This document shows positions 48,902 to 59,296 of a stretch of DNA of 63,003 nt, in pieces. A program made the translations under genes and the position numbers. Source of the DNA: Burkholderiales bacterium (GTDB lineage Bacteria > Pseudomonadota > Gammaproteobacteria > Burkholderiales > Casimicrobiaceae). Every line of letters starts with the position of its first letter. Within the stretch, counting starts at the first letter, position 1. Location: the NCBI GenBank assembly GCA_905339295.1, contig CAJPFI010000045.1:1-63003 (forward strand). The letters run 5' to 3'. Under the pieces are notes generated by a model, which saw only the letters and a program-made list of their open reading frames with translations, made no database searches and had not been told where the DNA came from.

Positions 48902-51070
48902 CTAGTTCGGCACGACCCAGCCGAGCGAAGTCTGGTTCTGCGTGTAACCGAGCCCGTTCGCAGTAGCCAGTCGGTTCGCCGGCACGAGGATCCATGAGTC
49001 CGCGGCCTGGTTGTACAAGCGATAGAGCTGCTGCAGCCCGCCCAGATTCGATGGTGCCACATACCCTTCGACGCCGTCGTACTTGAAGCAATTTCCGTAA
49101 GTCGCTGCGGTAAGCGAGTTTCGCTCCGTCTTGCTTGTCGTATAGATGTGAATCACTGGAATGGTTTTGGAAGGCACCGGCATCGGCGTCCCGCATTCGT
49201 CCACTCCGGAGCCCGCGTCCTGAAGCTTGCTTAACCGGTAGAGTGGCTTGAGCGTCGTCTGCGAAACCTTGAGCTTCGTGTAGATCTTGAAATACGCGCG
49301 CGGCGTCATGATCGAGTCCGGGAAGGCTGTATAACCGGACACCACTGGTGCGCTCGTGTCGGGGACATAGTACACGGGCGTCGTGGACTGGTTGAGCGTC
49401 GGGAGCATATGGCCCCCGATGGCTGCCCGAGCCATCTGTGGTGCCGAAGTCGTGAATCGGTTGGACGAGCTGCCCGACGTCACCATCGCGAATGCCGGCC
49501 ACGTGTATCCGTTGTTGATTGCCTGATTGACGGCAGTCAATAGATTGGGCTTCTTGAAGAAGCCGCCCGGAGGCGATACACCGTAGGGCGGCGTGACATT
49601 CGAACTCGTGGTCGTAAGCAGGCTTATCAGGCTCACCGTAGTGCGCAAGGGGTTGATTGAGCGCAAGATCGCGGCCATCGCGGATACGTGCGGCGCGGCC
49701 ATCGAGGTGCCCGTGCACTGGTCGTATCCGGCCAAGCCGTTCGTATCCCTGCACTTCCATGGATCGGCCCAATCATCGTTCCAGGTGGAATTGTCGTAAA
49801 AGGTAGAAATGACCTGGGCTCCAGGGGCGACGAACTCCACCTTGCCAAGACTTGATCCAACTCCCCCGGACTCGCCGTACCAGATCGCGCCGTCGTGCTT
49901 GATTGCTGCGACAGACACGACATTGGGCTCGCGTGCCGGGAAGTCCGTTTGGATTGCGGAGTTCTCGTTTCCGGAGGCGGCAACGAACAGGATCTCCCTT
50001 AGCCTCATGAGCGCCAATGCGTTGCAGTAGGGATCCTGAATTCCTTGATCAGTCAAGTGCTGGCATGACGTAACGCCCCCGCCGTAGTGTTCCGCGAAAT
50101 AGTCATCGTTGCCGCCGCTCAAGTTTACGACTTGCGCACCGCGAATAACCGCATGATTGAGGCCGCTGATTCGATCAGCCACGAACGCGTGGTCGCCCGA
50201 GTACGCTTTCGCGATGATCAGCGAACAGTCCCAGCACGCGCCCGCGACGCCCGTGGAGTTGTTGGGTGTCGCTGCGATGATCCCCGCCACGTGTGTCCCG
50301 TGGCCCCTGTAGTCGTTCGGACAATTAGTGCCTTGACCGCCAGACTCGTCCACCTCCACCGCACCCCCATAGCAGGTTCCGGAGTAGAACGCCTGCGAAA
50401 AATGCGGCTTGAAATTTGTCTGCAGATCCGGATGAATCCGCATGATTCCGCTATCCACAACCGCAACGTACCCGAATCCAGTGGCCTTGTCCCACGCGCT
50501 CTGCGCGCCCGGGTTCGAGTACGGGCTCATCGCTCCGATCGCTTCGAGCGCCCACTGGTAACCTCCCGGTATCTGGCCAGGACCGGTAACCGCGACGTAG
50601 TAGTCATTGACTCGTAGAGAGAGGGTTCCCTTCGAATTCGGAATCGCCGAATTGACCGATCGGTCGGCAGCCAACCGGTTCTGCGCGACCGCGCGACCTC
50701 CAGCATCGGAGTACTGAAGAAGTACGTAGTCCTGAAGGTGGGATTCGGGATGATCCGGGTCGGTCGTCTCGATCTCGGCCAGATACTCCTCGTCGAGGCG
50801 AAGTTCGATCAACCACCTAGCACTCACAGGCGAACCAAGCCGGGTGTAGAGTGCCCAGTCCGCCGGGGACAGGTGATTCCTGGCCGGATCGCTCACATTC
50901 GTCACAACGTCGAGCGCCTCGTCGGGGAAGATGACGTCATCGCCCGATCTCTGGAACTTCACGATCAGCTCGCGACTGTTCGGATCCAGACTGGGCAAGA
51001 CGGCCTTCGAAGTGCCGGTCCAAGGAAGTACTACAACCATCGCTGCAACCGCGATTGCCGAGATTCTCAT
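48902..51070 (-). CDS. Secreted S8 subtilisin-like protease, cassette 2
   Basis: A 722-residue exported subtilase, paralogue of the gene at 7292-9448. The signal peptide is MRISAIAVAAMVVVLPWTGT to about SKAVL; the pro-region extends to about 150. Catalytic residues are Asp206 (VAVVDSGIMRIHPDL), His257 (GHGTHVAGIIAA), oxyanion Asn368 (AASGNEN) and Ser456 (GTSMAAPHVSAM). The last 150 residues hold two DUF5648-like repeats (PLYRLSKLQDAGSGVDECG, IHIYTTSK, LQQLYRLYNQAADSWILVP, QTSLGWVVPN). ATG 51070 follows AGGAAGGAGA. The upstream region has a near-FNR box and a 15-bp homopolymer. Its DNA looks less GC-rich than neighbours, as in cassette 1. Confidence 0.93.
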   Translation of the reverse strand: MRISAIAVAAMVVVLPWTGTSKAVLPSLDPNSRELIVKFQRSGDDVIFPDEALDVVTNVSDPARNHLSPADWALYTRLGSPVSARWLIELRLDEEYLAEIETTDPDHPESHLQDYVLLQYSDAGGRAVAQNRLAADRSVNSAIPNSKGTLSLRVNDYYVAVTGPGQIPGGYQWALEAIGAMSPYSNPGAQSAWDKATGFGYVAVVDSGIMRIHPDLQTNFKPHFSQAFYSGTCYGGAVEVDESGGQGTNCPNDYRGHGTHVAGIIAATPNNSTGVAGACWDCSLIIAKAYSGDHAFVADRISGLNHAVIRGAQVVNLSGGNDDYFAEHYGGGVTSCQHLTDQGIQDPYCNALALMRLREILFVAASGNENSAIQTDFPAREPNVVSVAAIKHDGAIWYGESGGVGSSLGKVEFVAPGAQVISTFYDNSTWNDDWADPWKCRDTNGLAGYDQCTGTSMAAPHVSAMAAILRSINPLRTTVSLISLLTTTSSNVTPPYGVSPPGGFFKKPNLLTAVNQAINNGYTWPAFAMVTSGSSSNRFTTSAPQMARAAIGGHMLPTLNQSTTPVYYVPDTSAPVVSGYTAFPDSIMTPRAYFKIYTKLKVSQTTLKPLYRLSKLQDAGSGVDECGTPMPVPSKTIPVIHIYTTSKTERNSLTAATYGNCFKYDGVEGYVAPSNLGGLQQLYRLYNQAADSWILVPANRLATANGLGYTQNQTSLGWVVPN

Positions 51071-51152
51071 CGTGGTCTCCTTCCTGACCGATCATCGACC
51101 GCCGGAGAGTGCGCGCGCCTCGTGGGCACTTCCCGTCTCTTCGCGCACTGTG

Positions 51153-51167
51153 CCCCCCCCCCCCCCC
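51153..51167. repeat. C15/G15 homopolymer in the cassette-2 upstream region
   Basis: Fifteen consecutive C residues on the plus strand (G on the coding strand) lie 83-97 bases before the subtilase ATG. On the minus strand a perfect TTGACA (-35-like, 51175-51180) precedes the tract and the weak -10-like CACAGT (51147-51152) follows it, about 22 bases apart. Length changes by slippage would alter that spacing. Confidence 0.8.
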
Positions 51168-51199
51168 GCCCTGCTGTCAATCGGTTCATCTCAAATTGC

Positions 51200-51213
51200 T
51201 TGATGCATCTCAA
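51200..51213. promoter_or_regulatory. Near-consensus FNR/Anr-type box upstream of cassette 2
   Basis: TTGATGCATCTCAA matches TTGAT-N4-ATCAA with one mismatch in the second half. It lies 130 bases before the subtilase ATG, close to the 116 bases in cassette 1, and both boxes share CTTGATGC with the flanking G after TCAA. The shared position and sequence argue for common control of the paralogous operons. Confidence 0.55.
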
Positions 51214-51350
51214 GTTTCCCGCGACGATTGCAAGGACCGCCACGCGTCGTCGCGGTGGATAGGGTCAAGTTCGACTGGACATCCGCATGAAGTTGTTTGC
51301 GCATCAGCGTCACGCGGAGTGAGAACATTGCAGTAGCGCTCGGCCACTAG

Positions 51351-53054
51351 ATGTTTTCCCGCCTCCCCTCCTCCGCGATGTTCGGCGCCCTCGCCGGCGT
51401 CGTGCTGTTCTTCCTCGTCTTCGATCCGCGCCTGGTCGATCCGGGCTACTGGATCTGGCTGATGGAGGGCGATCCGGCCACGCAGTACCTGGGCTGGCGT
51501 TTCTTCCGTGCGGAGCCCTGGCTCTGGCCGCCCGGGATGATCCGGAGCTACGGCCTCGAGGTCGGCAGCGCGATCGTGTTCACCGACTCGATCCCGATCG
51601 CGGCGTTCGCCGCCAAGCTGCTCTCGCCATTCCTGCCCGAGCCGTTCCAGTACTTCGGCCTGTGGGCGCTGACGTGCTACGCGCTGCAGGGGTTCTTCGG
51701 CGGCATGCTCGCCGCGCTCGCGTCGGAACGACCGGTCGAGCGTTACGCGATCACGCTGCTGTTCGTCGCGAGCCTGCCGGTGATGGACCGCGCGATCGGC
51801 CATTTCGCGCTGATGTCACATTGGCTCGTGCTCTGGGGCCTGTGGCTCGCGCTACGCCCGAGCCGCGAGCTCTCGACCGGACCCTGGGTCGCGCTCACGT
51901 GCATCGCGTCGCTCGTGCACGCGTACCTGCTCTACATCGTGCTCGCGCTGTGGGTCGCCGACGTCCTGCGGCGCCGGCACTTCGATCCGCAACCGCGTCC
52001 GTCGTTCGGCGACTGGGTCCGACACGTGACGGTCGTGTCGCTCGCGCTGGTCGCGACGATGGCGCTCGCCGGCTACTTCCTGCTGCCCGCGCACGCGGTC
52101 ACCGGCGGCGCGCAGTACTACGGCAAGTACGCGACGAACCTCAACGCCTTCTGGAATCCCGGATGGGGATCGCGCTTCCTGCCGGGCTTGGCGGTGATGA
52201 AGGGAGCAGAGCTCGAAGGCCATGCGTACCTGGGCCTCGGCATGCTCGTGCTGCTGCCGGTCGCGTTGCTCTCGCTGATCGCGCCGGGGTCGGCGCGGCC
52301 GAACCTCAAGCCCTACGTGCCGCTGATCGCGGTCGGTTTCCTGTTGTGGATGCTCGCGGTCTCGCACCAGGTCGCATGGGGCGACCGCGTCGTGCTCGAG
52401 GTGCCGATCCGCGGCAAGCTGCTCGACACGATCGCGACGTTGCGCGCGTCGGGTCGGCTCGCCTGGGTCGCACTGTACGGGCTCTGGTTCGCTGCGGTCG
52501 CGATCGTCGCGACGAGATTCACGCCGCGCGTCGCCACGACCCTGATCGTCGGCGCGGTCGCGCTGCAGCTCGCGGACATCTCGCCGCGCTACGTCGCGAT
52601 GCGCGACTACTTCGCCGACCGCTTCATCGCGACGCCCGAGAAGCGTGCCAGCCCGCTGGTCTCGCCGTTCTGGCCGGAGGCCGCGAAGCACTACCGGACG
52701 ATCCGCATGGCGCCGGTCGCGAACATGGCGCGCGGCTGGGAGTGGCTCTCGCTCTACGCGGCCGACCACGGAATGGCGATCAACACCGGCCAGTTCGCGC
52801 GGCTGTCGTTCCCGCGCGTCGACGCCGCGAACGCCGCGATCACCGCGACGCTGAAGGACGGTCCGCTCGACCCGTCGACGCTCTATCTGCTGTGGGCACC
52901 GAACGCGAAGTTCGACTGGTCGATCGGTCCCGACGACGGCGTCGGCGTGTTCGACGGCTACTTCGTCGTCGCGCCGGAGTGGTTCGCGCAGCCTCGCGGC
53001 TCGATCGCGCCCGAGTACCTCGTTCGCGGGCCGAAGCGAGACGTCGCGCCCTAG
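51351..53054 (+). CDS. DUF6311-like polytopic membrane protein
   Basis: A 567-residue inner-membrane protein with about ten to twelve hydrophobic segments over residues 8-420 and a soluble C-terminal part. The N-terminal region GDPATQYLGWRFFRAEPWLWPPGMIRSYGLEVGSAIVFTDSIPIAAF is the hallmark of DUF6311, a family with glycosyltransferase-C-like topology whose role is unknown. A conserved HxxxxxHW-type loop is seen in GHFALMSHWLVLWGLW. Start at ATG 51351 (MFSRLPSSAMFGALAG). It is divergent from the cassette-2 subtilase and convergent with ntrC; its TAG is embedded in the repeat region that follows. Confidence 0.78.
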   Translation: MFSRLPSSAMFGALAGVVLFFLVFDPRLVDPGYWIWLMEGDPATQYLGWRFFRAEPWLWPPGMIRSYGLEVGSAIVFTDSIPIAAFAAKLLSPFLPEPFQYFGLWALTCYALQGFFGGMLAALASERPVERYAITLLFVASLPVMDRAIGHFALMSHWLVLWGLWLALRPSRELSTGPWVALTCIASLVHAYLLYIVLALWVADVLRRRHFDPQPRPSFGDWVRHVTVVSLALVATMALAGYFLLPAHAVTGGAQYYGKYATNLNAFWNPGWGSRFLPGLAVMKGAELEGHAYLGLGMLVLLPVALLSLIAPGSARPNLKPYVPLIAVGFLLWMLAVSHQVAWGDRVVLEVPIRGKLLDTIATLRASGRLAWVALYGLWFAAVAIVATRFTPRVATTLIVGAVALQLADISPRYVAMRDYFADRFIATPEKRASPLVSPFWPEAAKHYRTIRMAPVANMARGWEWLSLYAADHGMAINTGQFARLSFPRVDAANAAITATLKDGPLDPSTLYLLWAPNAKFDWSIGPDDGVGVFDGYFVVAPEWFAQPRGSIAPEYLVRGPKRDVAP

Positions 53055-53063
53055 GGATAGGTT

Positions 53064-53222
53064 GGGATAGGTTGGGGTCAGAGCCGTAACATTCGCGCGA
53101 ACCATCGCAGTCCGCGACGGAGCAGGAACGAATGTTACGGCTCTGACCCCAACCTATCCCCCGAATGTTACGGCTCTGACCCCAACCTATCGCGAATGTT
53201 ACGGCTCTGACCCCAACCTATC
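53064..53222. repeat. Four copies of a 30-bp repeat forming a 32-bp hairpin
   Basis: The unit is CGAATGTTACGGCTCTG-ACCCCAACCTATC (30 bases). Direct copies are at 53129-53158, 53162-53191 and 53193-53222, and an inverted copy is at 53066-53095. The inverted copy and the first direct copy make a perfect 32-bp stem (53064-53095 with 53129-53160) around a 33-base loop. Shorter CCTATCCC/GGGATAGG pieces flank both ends. The block lies between the convergent DUF6311-like and ntrC genes; its ATAGG part supplies the ntrC stop codon. Confidence 0.93.
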
Positions 53223-53228
53223 CCCAAC

Positions 53229-54683
<1,455 letters not shown>

Positions 54684-54700
54684 CGTTGGCGTCCCTCGGT

Positions 54701-55792
54701 TCAGTTGGCGCCGCGCGGAGGCTCGAGCGGCAGGAGGATCGTGAACACGGTGCGGCCCGGACGGCTCTCGCACTCGATCGTGCCGCCGTGCTGCGCGACG
54801 AAGGTCTGGGCGATCGTGAGGCCGAGGCCGCTGCCGCCCTCGCGGCCGGACACGAGCGGGAAGAAGATCTTCTCGCGCAGCGCTTCGGGCACGCCGGGGC
54901 CGTTGTCCTCGACGGCGATCGCGACGGCGAGCCGGTGGAACCTTCGCGCAAGCATCGCGTTGCGCGCGATCCGCGTCGACAGCACGATGCGCGGATCCGC
55001 GGTCGTGCCGGCGAGCGCCTGCGCGGCGTTGCGCACGACGTTGAGTGCGGCCTGGGCGATCTGCTCCGGATCCGCGACGAGCTCGGGCAGCGAGATGTCG
55101 AAGTCGCAGGCGATCGGGATCTTCGGGAACTCGGCCTGCACGACGCCCTTCACGCGCACGAGGATCTCGTGCACGTTCACCTGAAGGTAGCGCGGCAGCC
55201 GGTGCGGCGTGAGCAGCCGGTTGACCAGCGACTGCAGCCGGTCCGACTCGCCGATGATCACCTGCGTGTACTCGGCGAGCCGCGGGTCGTCGAGCTCGCC
55301 CTCGAGGAGCTGCGCGGCGCCGCGGATGCCGCCCAGCGGGTTCTTGATCTCGTGCGCGAGGCTGCGGATCAGCTCGCGGTTCGCCTGCTGCTGCTCGTTC
55401 AGCCGCTCCTCGCGCGCGATCTTGAGCTGCTGGTCGATGTGGCGGAACTCGAGAAGGACCTCCGCATCGTCGAGGTCGACCTGCGTCGCCGTGCAGGTGA
55501 GGTGCAGGCGCGGCTTGCCGGGGACGCCCAGCTCGAGCTCCTGCTCGGTGTAGGACGCGCCGCTGCCCGCGGCCTTCGAGATCGCCGCGGAGAGCGCCGG
55601 GCACGCGCCGAAGATCTGCTCGGGACGCCGCCTGACGAGCTTCTTGCGCGACAGCTCGAACAGGTTCTCGGCCGCCGGATTGGCCCACAGCACGCGCCCG
55701 TCGCCCGCGAGCAACAGCACCGCGGTCGCGAGCACCTCGAGTCCCGCGTAGGACGCGGGAACGACGGACTCGAGGAAAGGGATCCGGATCAC
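54701..55792 (-). CDS. glnL: Nitrogen sensor histidine kinase NtrB
   Basis: NtrB, the cytosolic histidine kinase/phosphatase that controls NtrC in response to PII. The 363-residue protein has an N-terminal PAS domain (GLEVLATAVLLLAGDGRVLWANPAAENLFELSRKKLV), the H-box SLAHEIKNPLGGIRGAAQLLEGE with His147, the N-box ALNVVRNAAQAL, and G-boxes VEDNGPGVPEALREKIFFPLVSGREGGSGLGLTIAQ. There is no membrane segment, as expected. The start is GTG 55792. It lies upstream of ntrC and downstream of the DUF4124 gene in the glnA-DUF4124-ntrB-ntrC order usual for betaproteobacteria. Confidence 0.96.
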   Translation of the reverse strand: MIRIPFLESVVPASYAGLEVLATAVLLLAGDGRVLWANPAAENLFELSRKKLVRRRPEQIFGACPALSAAISKAAGSGASYTEQELELGVPGKPRLHLTCTATQVDLDDAEVLLEFRHIDQQLKIAREERLNEQQQANRELIRSLAHEIKNPLGGIRGAAQLLEGELDDPRLAEYTQVIIGESDRLQSLVNRLLTPHRLPRYLQVNVHEILVRVKGVVQAEFPKIPIACDFDISLPELVADPEQIAQAALNVVRNAAQALAGTTADPRIVLSTRIARNAMLARRFHRLAVAIAVEDNGPGVPEALREKIFFPLVSGREGGSGLGLTIAQTFVAQHGGTIECESRPGRTVFTILLPLEPPRGAN

Positions 55793-55910
55793 GGCGCGCC
55801 CGATCGTGCGTCGCGCGCCTGTTTCCTTGCGCGCCCGCCGTGATTTAGCAATAACCGCGCCGGGCCGGCGCGATCGCGCGCGTTGCGCGCGTGAGCGACG
55901 TCGGCGCGCG

Positions 55911-56456
55911 TCAGCGGGCGGAGAGCTCGCGCTTCAGCGCCTCGACGTTGCGCTCGTGGAGCTGCACCGCCTGGCGCAGCCGCGCGATGCGGTCCGCGTA
56001 TCTCTGCGCGTCCGACTTCTCCTCGGGCAGCGGCCGCGGCGCGCCATCGCCCCACGCGAGCCTCGCCTCGGCGAGGAGCTTCTCCTCGTTCGCGAGCTCG
56101 TCCTGCAGCACCTTGCGCCGCAGCTCGTCGCGCGACTTCTGCGTGCCCGCGTCGATCCTCGGGAAGCTCGCGGGCGCGGGCACCGTCGCGGAGCGCGTCG
56201 CGCCCGGCGCCTTCGTCGCGGGCGCGGCTGCGGCGGCCGGCTCGCCGTCCGGCACGTTGAAGAACGAGGTGAAGCCGTTCTTCGCCGTGCACTTGTACAG
56301 GTCGCTGCCCGACAGGCGCACCGGCTTGTCGGTGCACCCCATCTCCCTGGCCTGCTGCGCGAGCGTCACGGCGAGCGCGGCCGTCGCCGTGCACGCCGCG
56401 AGGGCGGCGACGCACCATGTCCATGCGCGGAGCGGTCGTGTCGATGGGAGGGTCAT
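55911..56456 (-). CDS. DUF4124 domain exported protein
   Basis: A 181-residue protein with an N-terminal signal/anchor (LRAWTWCVAALAACTATAALAVTLA). Next is a DUF4124-like part (SDLYKCTAKNGFTSFFNVPDGEP, where KC..-NG-TS-F-..P is the family pattern), an Ala/Pro-rich link, and a long charged helical C-terminus (RRKVLQDELANEEKLLAEARLAW, DAQRYADRIARLRQAVQLHERNVEALKREL) likely to form a coiled coil. It lies between glnA and ntrB, where such a gene is frequent in betaproteobacteria. Function unknown; placement hints at but does not prove a tie to nitrogen control. The ATG 56456 fits the signal sequence. Confidence 0.82.
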   Translation of the reverse strand: MTLPSTRPLRAWTWCVAALAACTATAALAVTLAQQAREMGCTDKPVRLSGSDLYKCTAKNGFTSFFNVPDGEPAAAAAPATKAPGATRSATVPAPASFPRIDAGTQKSRDELRRKVLQDELANEEKLLAEARLAWGDGAPRPLPEEKSDAQRYADRIARLRQAVQLHERNVEALKRELSAR

Positions 56457-56555
56457 CGCGTCGCAGTGTATCGGACTGCCGCCGGAAGATGAAAGGGGCG
56501 GGCCGCCGGCCCGCCCCCGTCGTCATTCCGTCAACGCCCGCGACGCGCCTGCGGT

Positions 56556-57968
56556 TTACAGCGAGTAATACATGTCGTACTCGACCGGGTGCGTGGTCAT
56601 CCGGAAGCGCGTGACCTCCTCCATCTTGAGGGCGATGTACGCGTCGATCATGTCGTTGGTGAATACGCCGCCCCTGGTGAGGTACGCGCGGTCCTTGTCG
56701 AGGTGATCGAGCGCCTCGTCGAGCGACGCGCACGGGTGCGGGACCTTCGCGGCCTCTTCCGGCTCGAGGTCGTACAGGTTCTTGTCCATCGGGTCGCCCG
56801 GATGGATCTTGTTCTGCACCCCGTCGAGGCCCGCCATCAGCATCGCCGAGAACGCCAGGTACGGGTTCGCCGTCGGATCGGGGAAGCGAACCTCGATGCG
56901 ACGGCCCTTCGGGTTCGACACGTACGGAATGCGGATCGCGGCCGAGCGGTTGCGTGCCGAGTACGCGAGGTTGATCGGCGCTTCGAACCCCGGCACGAGG
57001 CGCTTGTAGGAGTTCGTGCCCGGATTCGTGATCGCGTTCAGCGATTTCGCGTGCTTGATGATGCCTCCGATGTAATAGAGCGCGAACTCGGACAGCCCCG
57101 CGTACCCGTCGCCGGCGAACAGGTTCTTCCCGCCCTTCCAGACGGACTGGTGGCAGTGCATGCCCGAGCCGTTGTCGCCGACGATCGGCTTCGGCATGAA
57201 CGTCGCCGTCTTGCCGTACGCGTGCGCGGTGTTGTGGACGACGTACTTCAGCACCTGCAGCCAGTCGGCGCGCTGCACGAGCGGCGCGAACCTGGTGCCG
57301 ATCTCGCACTGGCCCGCGTTCGCCACCTCGTGGTGGTGCACCTCGACCTCCACGCCCATCTGCTCGAGCGCGAGGCACATCGCCGAGCGGATGTCCTGCA
57401 ACGAGTCGACCGGCGGGACCGGGAAATAGCCGCCTTTCACGGTCGGCCGGTGGCCCATGTTGCCGCCCTCGAACTTCTCGGCGGTCGACCATGCGGCCTC
57501 GGACGAGAACACCTTGCTGTAGCTGCCCGACATGTCGACCGACCACTCGACCGCGTCGAAAACGAAGAACTCGGGCTCCGGTCCGAAGTAGGCCACGTCG
57601 CCGACGCCCAGCGACTTCAGGTACGCTTCGGCGCGCTTCGCGAGCGAGCGCGGATCGCGCTCGTAGCCCTTGCCGTCGGACGGCTCGACCACGTCGCACG
57701 TGATGTTGAGCGTCGTCTCGTCCATGAACGGATCGATGACGGCGGTCGACGGATCCGGCATGAGCAGCATGTCGGACGCCTGGATGCCCTTCCAGCCGGC
57801 GATCGACGATCCGTCGAACGCGTGGCCGTCCTCGAACTTGGCGATGTCGAACATCTTCGACGGCACCGTGACGTGCTGCTCCTTGCCGCGCGTGTCGGTG
57901 AACCGGAGGTCGACGAACTTGGCCTCCTTTTCCTTGATCAACTTGAGGACGTCGGCACCAGTGGCCAT
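56556..57968 (-). CDS. glnA: Glutamine synthetase type I
   Basis: GlnA, the dodecameric enzyme that makes glutamine from glutamate, ammonia and ATP. The 470-residue protein has the beta-grasp N-terminus ([29 protein letters not shown]), the catalytic metal sites ([29 protein letters not shown]), the ATP signature [21 protein letters not shown], and the loop [17 protein letters not shown]. Tyr399 in [11 protein letters not shown] is the adenylylation site, so GlnE control is expected (glnE not in window). Length is that of GSI-beta. A sigma-54 promoter and an NtrC site lie upstream. Confidence 0.97.
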   Translation of the reverse strand: MATGADVLKLIKEKEAKFVDLRFTDTRGKEQHVTVPSKMFDIAKFEDGHAFDGSSIAGWKGIQASDMLLMPDPSTAVIDPFMDETTLNITCDVVEPSDGKGYERDPRSLAKRAEAYLKSLGVGDVAYFGPEPEFFVFDAVEWSVDMSGSYSKVFSSEAAWSTAEKFEGGNMGHRPTVKGGYFPVPPVDSLQDIRSAMCLALEQMGVEVEVHHHEVANAGQCEIGTRFAPLVQRADWLQVLKYVVHNTAHAYGKTATFMPKPIVGDNGSGMHCHQSVWKGGKNLFAGDGYAGLSEFALYYIGGIIKHAKSLNAITNPGTNSYKRLVPGFEAPINLAYSARNRSAAIRIPYVSNPKGRRIEVRFPDPTANPYLAFSAMLMAGLDGVQNKIHPGDPMDKNLYDLEPEEAAKVPHPCASLDEALDHLDKDRAYLTRGGVFTNDMIDAYIALKMEEVTRFRMTTHPVEYDMYYSL

Positions 57969-58041
57969 TCACTTCTCCTGGGAGGGCTTGTTGGAATCGG
58001 GTGGGAGTTCGCTGCGTTGCAGAATCGCCGACAGACCTGTT

Positions 58042-58057
58042 AGCGAGTTCCATGCCA
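58042..58057 (-). promoter_or_regulatory. Sigma-54 promoter of glnA
   Basis: On the minus strand TGGCATGGAACTCGCT matches the -24/-12 consensus TGGCAYR-N4-TTGCW with one mismatch; the invariant GG and GC dinucleotides are kept with 10 bases between. The predicted start of transcription is near 58032, leaving a leader of about 64 bases before glnA. Confidence 0.75.
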
Positions 58058-58160
58058 TCGCGAAACCGTTCCCAACCTGTTGAACGGACGCGATTTTTCT
58101 CCGACGGGCCGGCCCGGGCGCACATCGTCGCCCCAATTTCGTGCGAGCAGACTTGGAGTA

Positions 58161-58177
58161 TGCACCATTGTCGTGCC
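58161..58177. promoter_or_regulatory. NtrC binding site upstream of glnA
   Basis: TGCACCATTGTCGTGCC fits the NtrC dyad TGCAC-N7-GTGCA with one mismatch in the last base. It lies about 120 bases upstream of the sigma-54 promoter, a distance like that of the enhancer sites of enteric glnA. A lone GGTGCA half-site at 58211-58216 may be part of a weaker second site. The interval 57969-58391 has no gene and is filled by this control region. Confidence 0.65.
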
Positions 58178-58391
58178 GCCCATCAATGAATGCCTCGATT
58201 TGCCCTTTGCGGTGCAGCAATCGACAGCCGGCATCGGTCGGTCGCGCTGGCGCCTGACGGGTCGTGTCGGGGCGGCTTCGGTAATCCGTTGAAGCACGGA
58301 ACTTTTCCCCGAGGACTCGCTGGCAATGACCGAGTCCCGCCCTGCCAGAGCGCACGCGATGCGCGCACCTTTCGGGTGCATCCCGGCGGCG

Positions 58392-59270
58392 TCAAGGATA
58401 GAACAGGTAGAGCCGGTAGCCGGCCTGCGACGTCGCGCTGGCATCGATGAACAGCTTGATCGCCAGCTCGCCGTGGCCCACGAGACCGGCCGCGAGGTCG
58501 GCGGTGCCGCCCGCGTAGTCGGCCGGGGCGAACGCGCGGCGGACCACCGGCTGGTCCTGCGCGTCGGTGAGCGTGAGCTCGAGGTGCGGGAGGGCGATCG
58601 CGTAGTTGGCGCGGTTGCGAACGCTGGCCGCGAGAATCAGCAACCCCTTGTGCGCGGCGTCGGCCTGCAGGTCCGACCCCTCGATCGACAGCGCCGCGAC
58701 GTCGCGCAGCGGCCGCACCACGCAGCCGGCGTACATGCACATGCTCGCGAGCGTGGCGCGCGCCGCCGGGAAGTGCGCGGCGATGGCATCACGGAAGTGC
58801 CAGGTGGCCTGGCCGACCAGCGTGAACGCGAGCACCAGCGCGCCCACGCCCATCCATGTCGCGCGCCTGCGCTCTCGCGGCTTGTCCCACGCGAACCGGT
58901 TCTCCCAGTCGACATCGGCCGCCGGCGGCGCGCCGGACGCCGGCGACGTCGCGCGCGCGGACTGGGAAACGGGCACGGCGATCGACGGCGCGTGCGCGAC
59001 CGACGGCGTCCCCTGCGTCGCCGGCGTGGGCTCGTCGACCGACTTGAGCGCGCGCGCGGGCCGCAGCGTGACGGTCAGCGGCCCCTGGTCGTGCGCGGCG
59101 TCGTGTTCGCCCATCGGCTGCGGCGCGAGCGACACGAGCTCGGCGCGGCCGTCGAACACGGTGCGGCAGTGCCCGCAGCGCACCTGTCCCGACTTGAGCG
59201 CGAGCTGCGCGGCCGTGACGCGGAAGATCGTCCGGCAGCCGGGACAGCGCGTGTATTGTTCTTCGGCCAT
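58392..59270 (-). CDS. Zinc-ribbon/DUF3426 membrane protein
   Basis: A 292-residue protein with an N-terminal zinc ribbon (YTRCPGCRTIFRVTAAQLALKSGQVRCGHCRTVFDG: two CxxC pairs, MJ0042-type), a Pro/Ala-rich link, one membrane helix (about 135-157, WMGVGALVLAFTLVGQATWHF) and a C-terminal DUF3426 domain in the periplasm (CVVRPLRDVAALSIEGSDLQADAAHKGLLILAASVRNRANYAIALPHLELTLTDAQDQPVVRRAF). Such proteins sit after prmA in many betaproteobacteria; role unknown. It begins at ATG 59270, 26 bases from the prmA stop, and so is likely the last gene of the accB-accC-prmA transcript. Confidence 0.88.
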   Translation of the reverse strand: MAEEQYTRCPGCRTIFRVTAAQLALKSGQVRCGHCRTVFDGRAELVSLAPQPMGEHDAAHDQGPLTVTLRPARALKSVDEPTPATQGTPSVAHAPSIAVPVSQSARATSPASGAPPAADVDWENRFAWDKPRERRRATWMGVGALVLAFTLVGQATWHFRDAIAAHFPAARATLASMCMYAGCVVRPLRDVAALSIEGSDLQADAAHKGLLILAASVRNRANYAIALPHLELTLTDAQDQPVVRRAFAPADYAGGTADLAAGLVGHGELAIKLFIDASATSQAGYRLYLFYP

Positions 59271-59296
59271 CGCGTGGTCGTGCCCCGGACAGGGCG

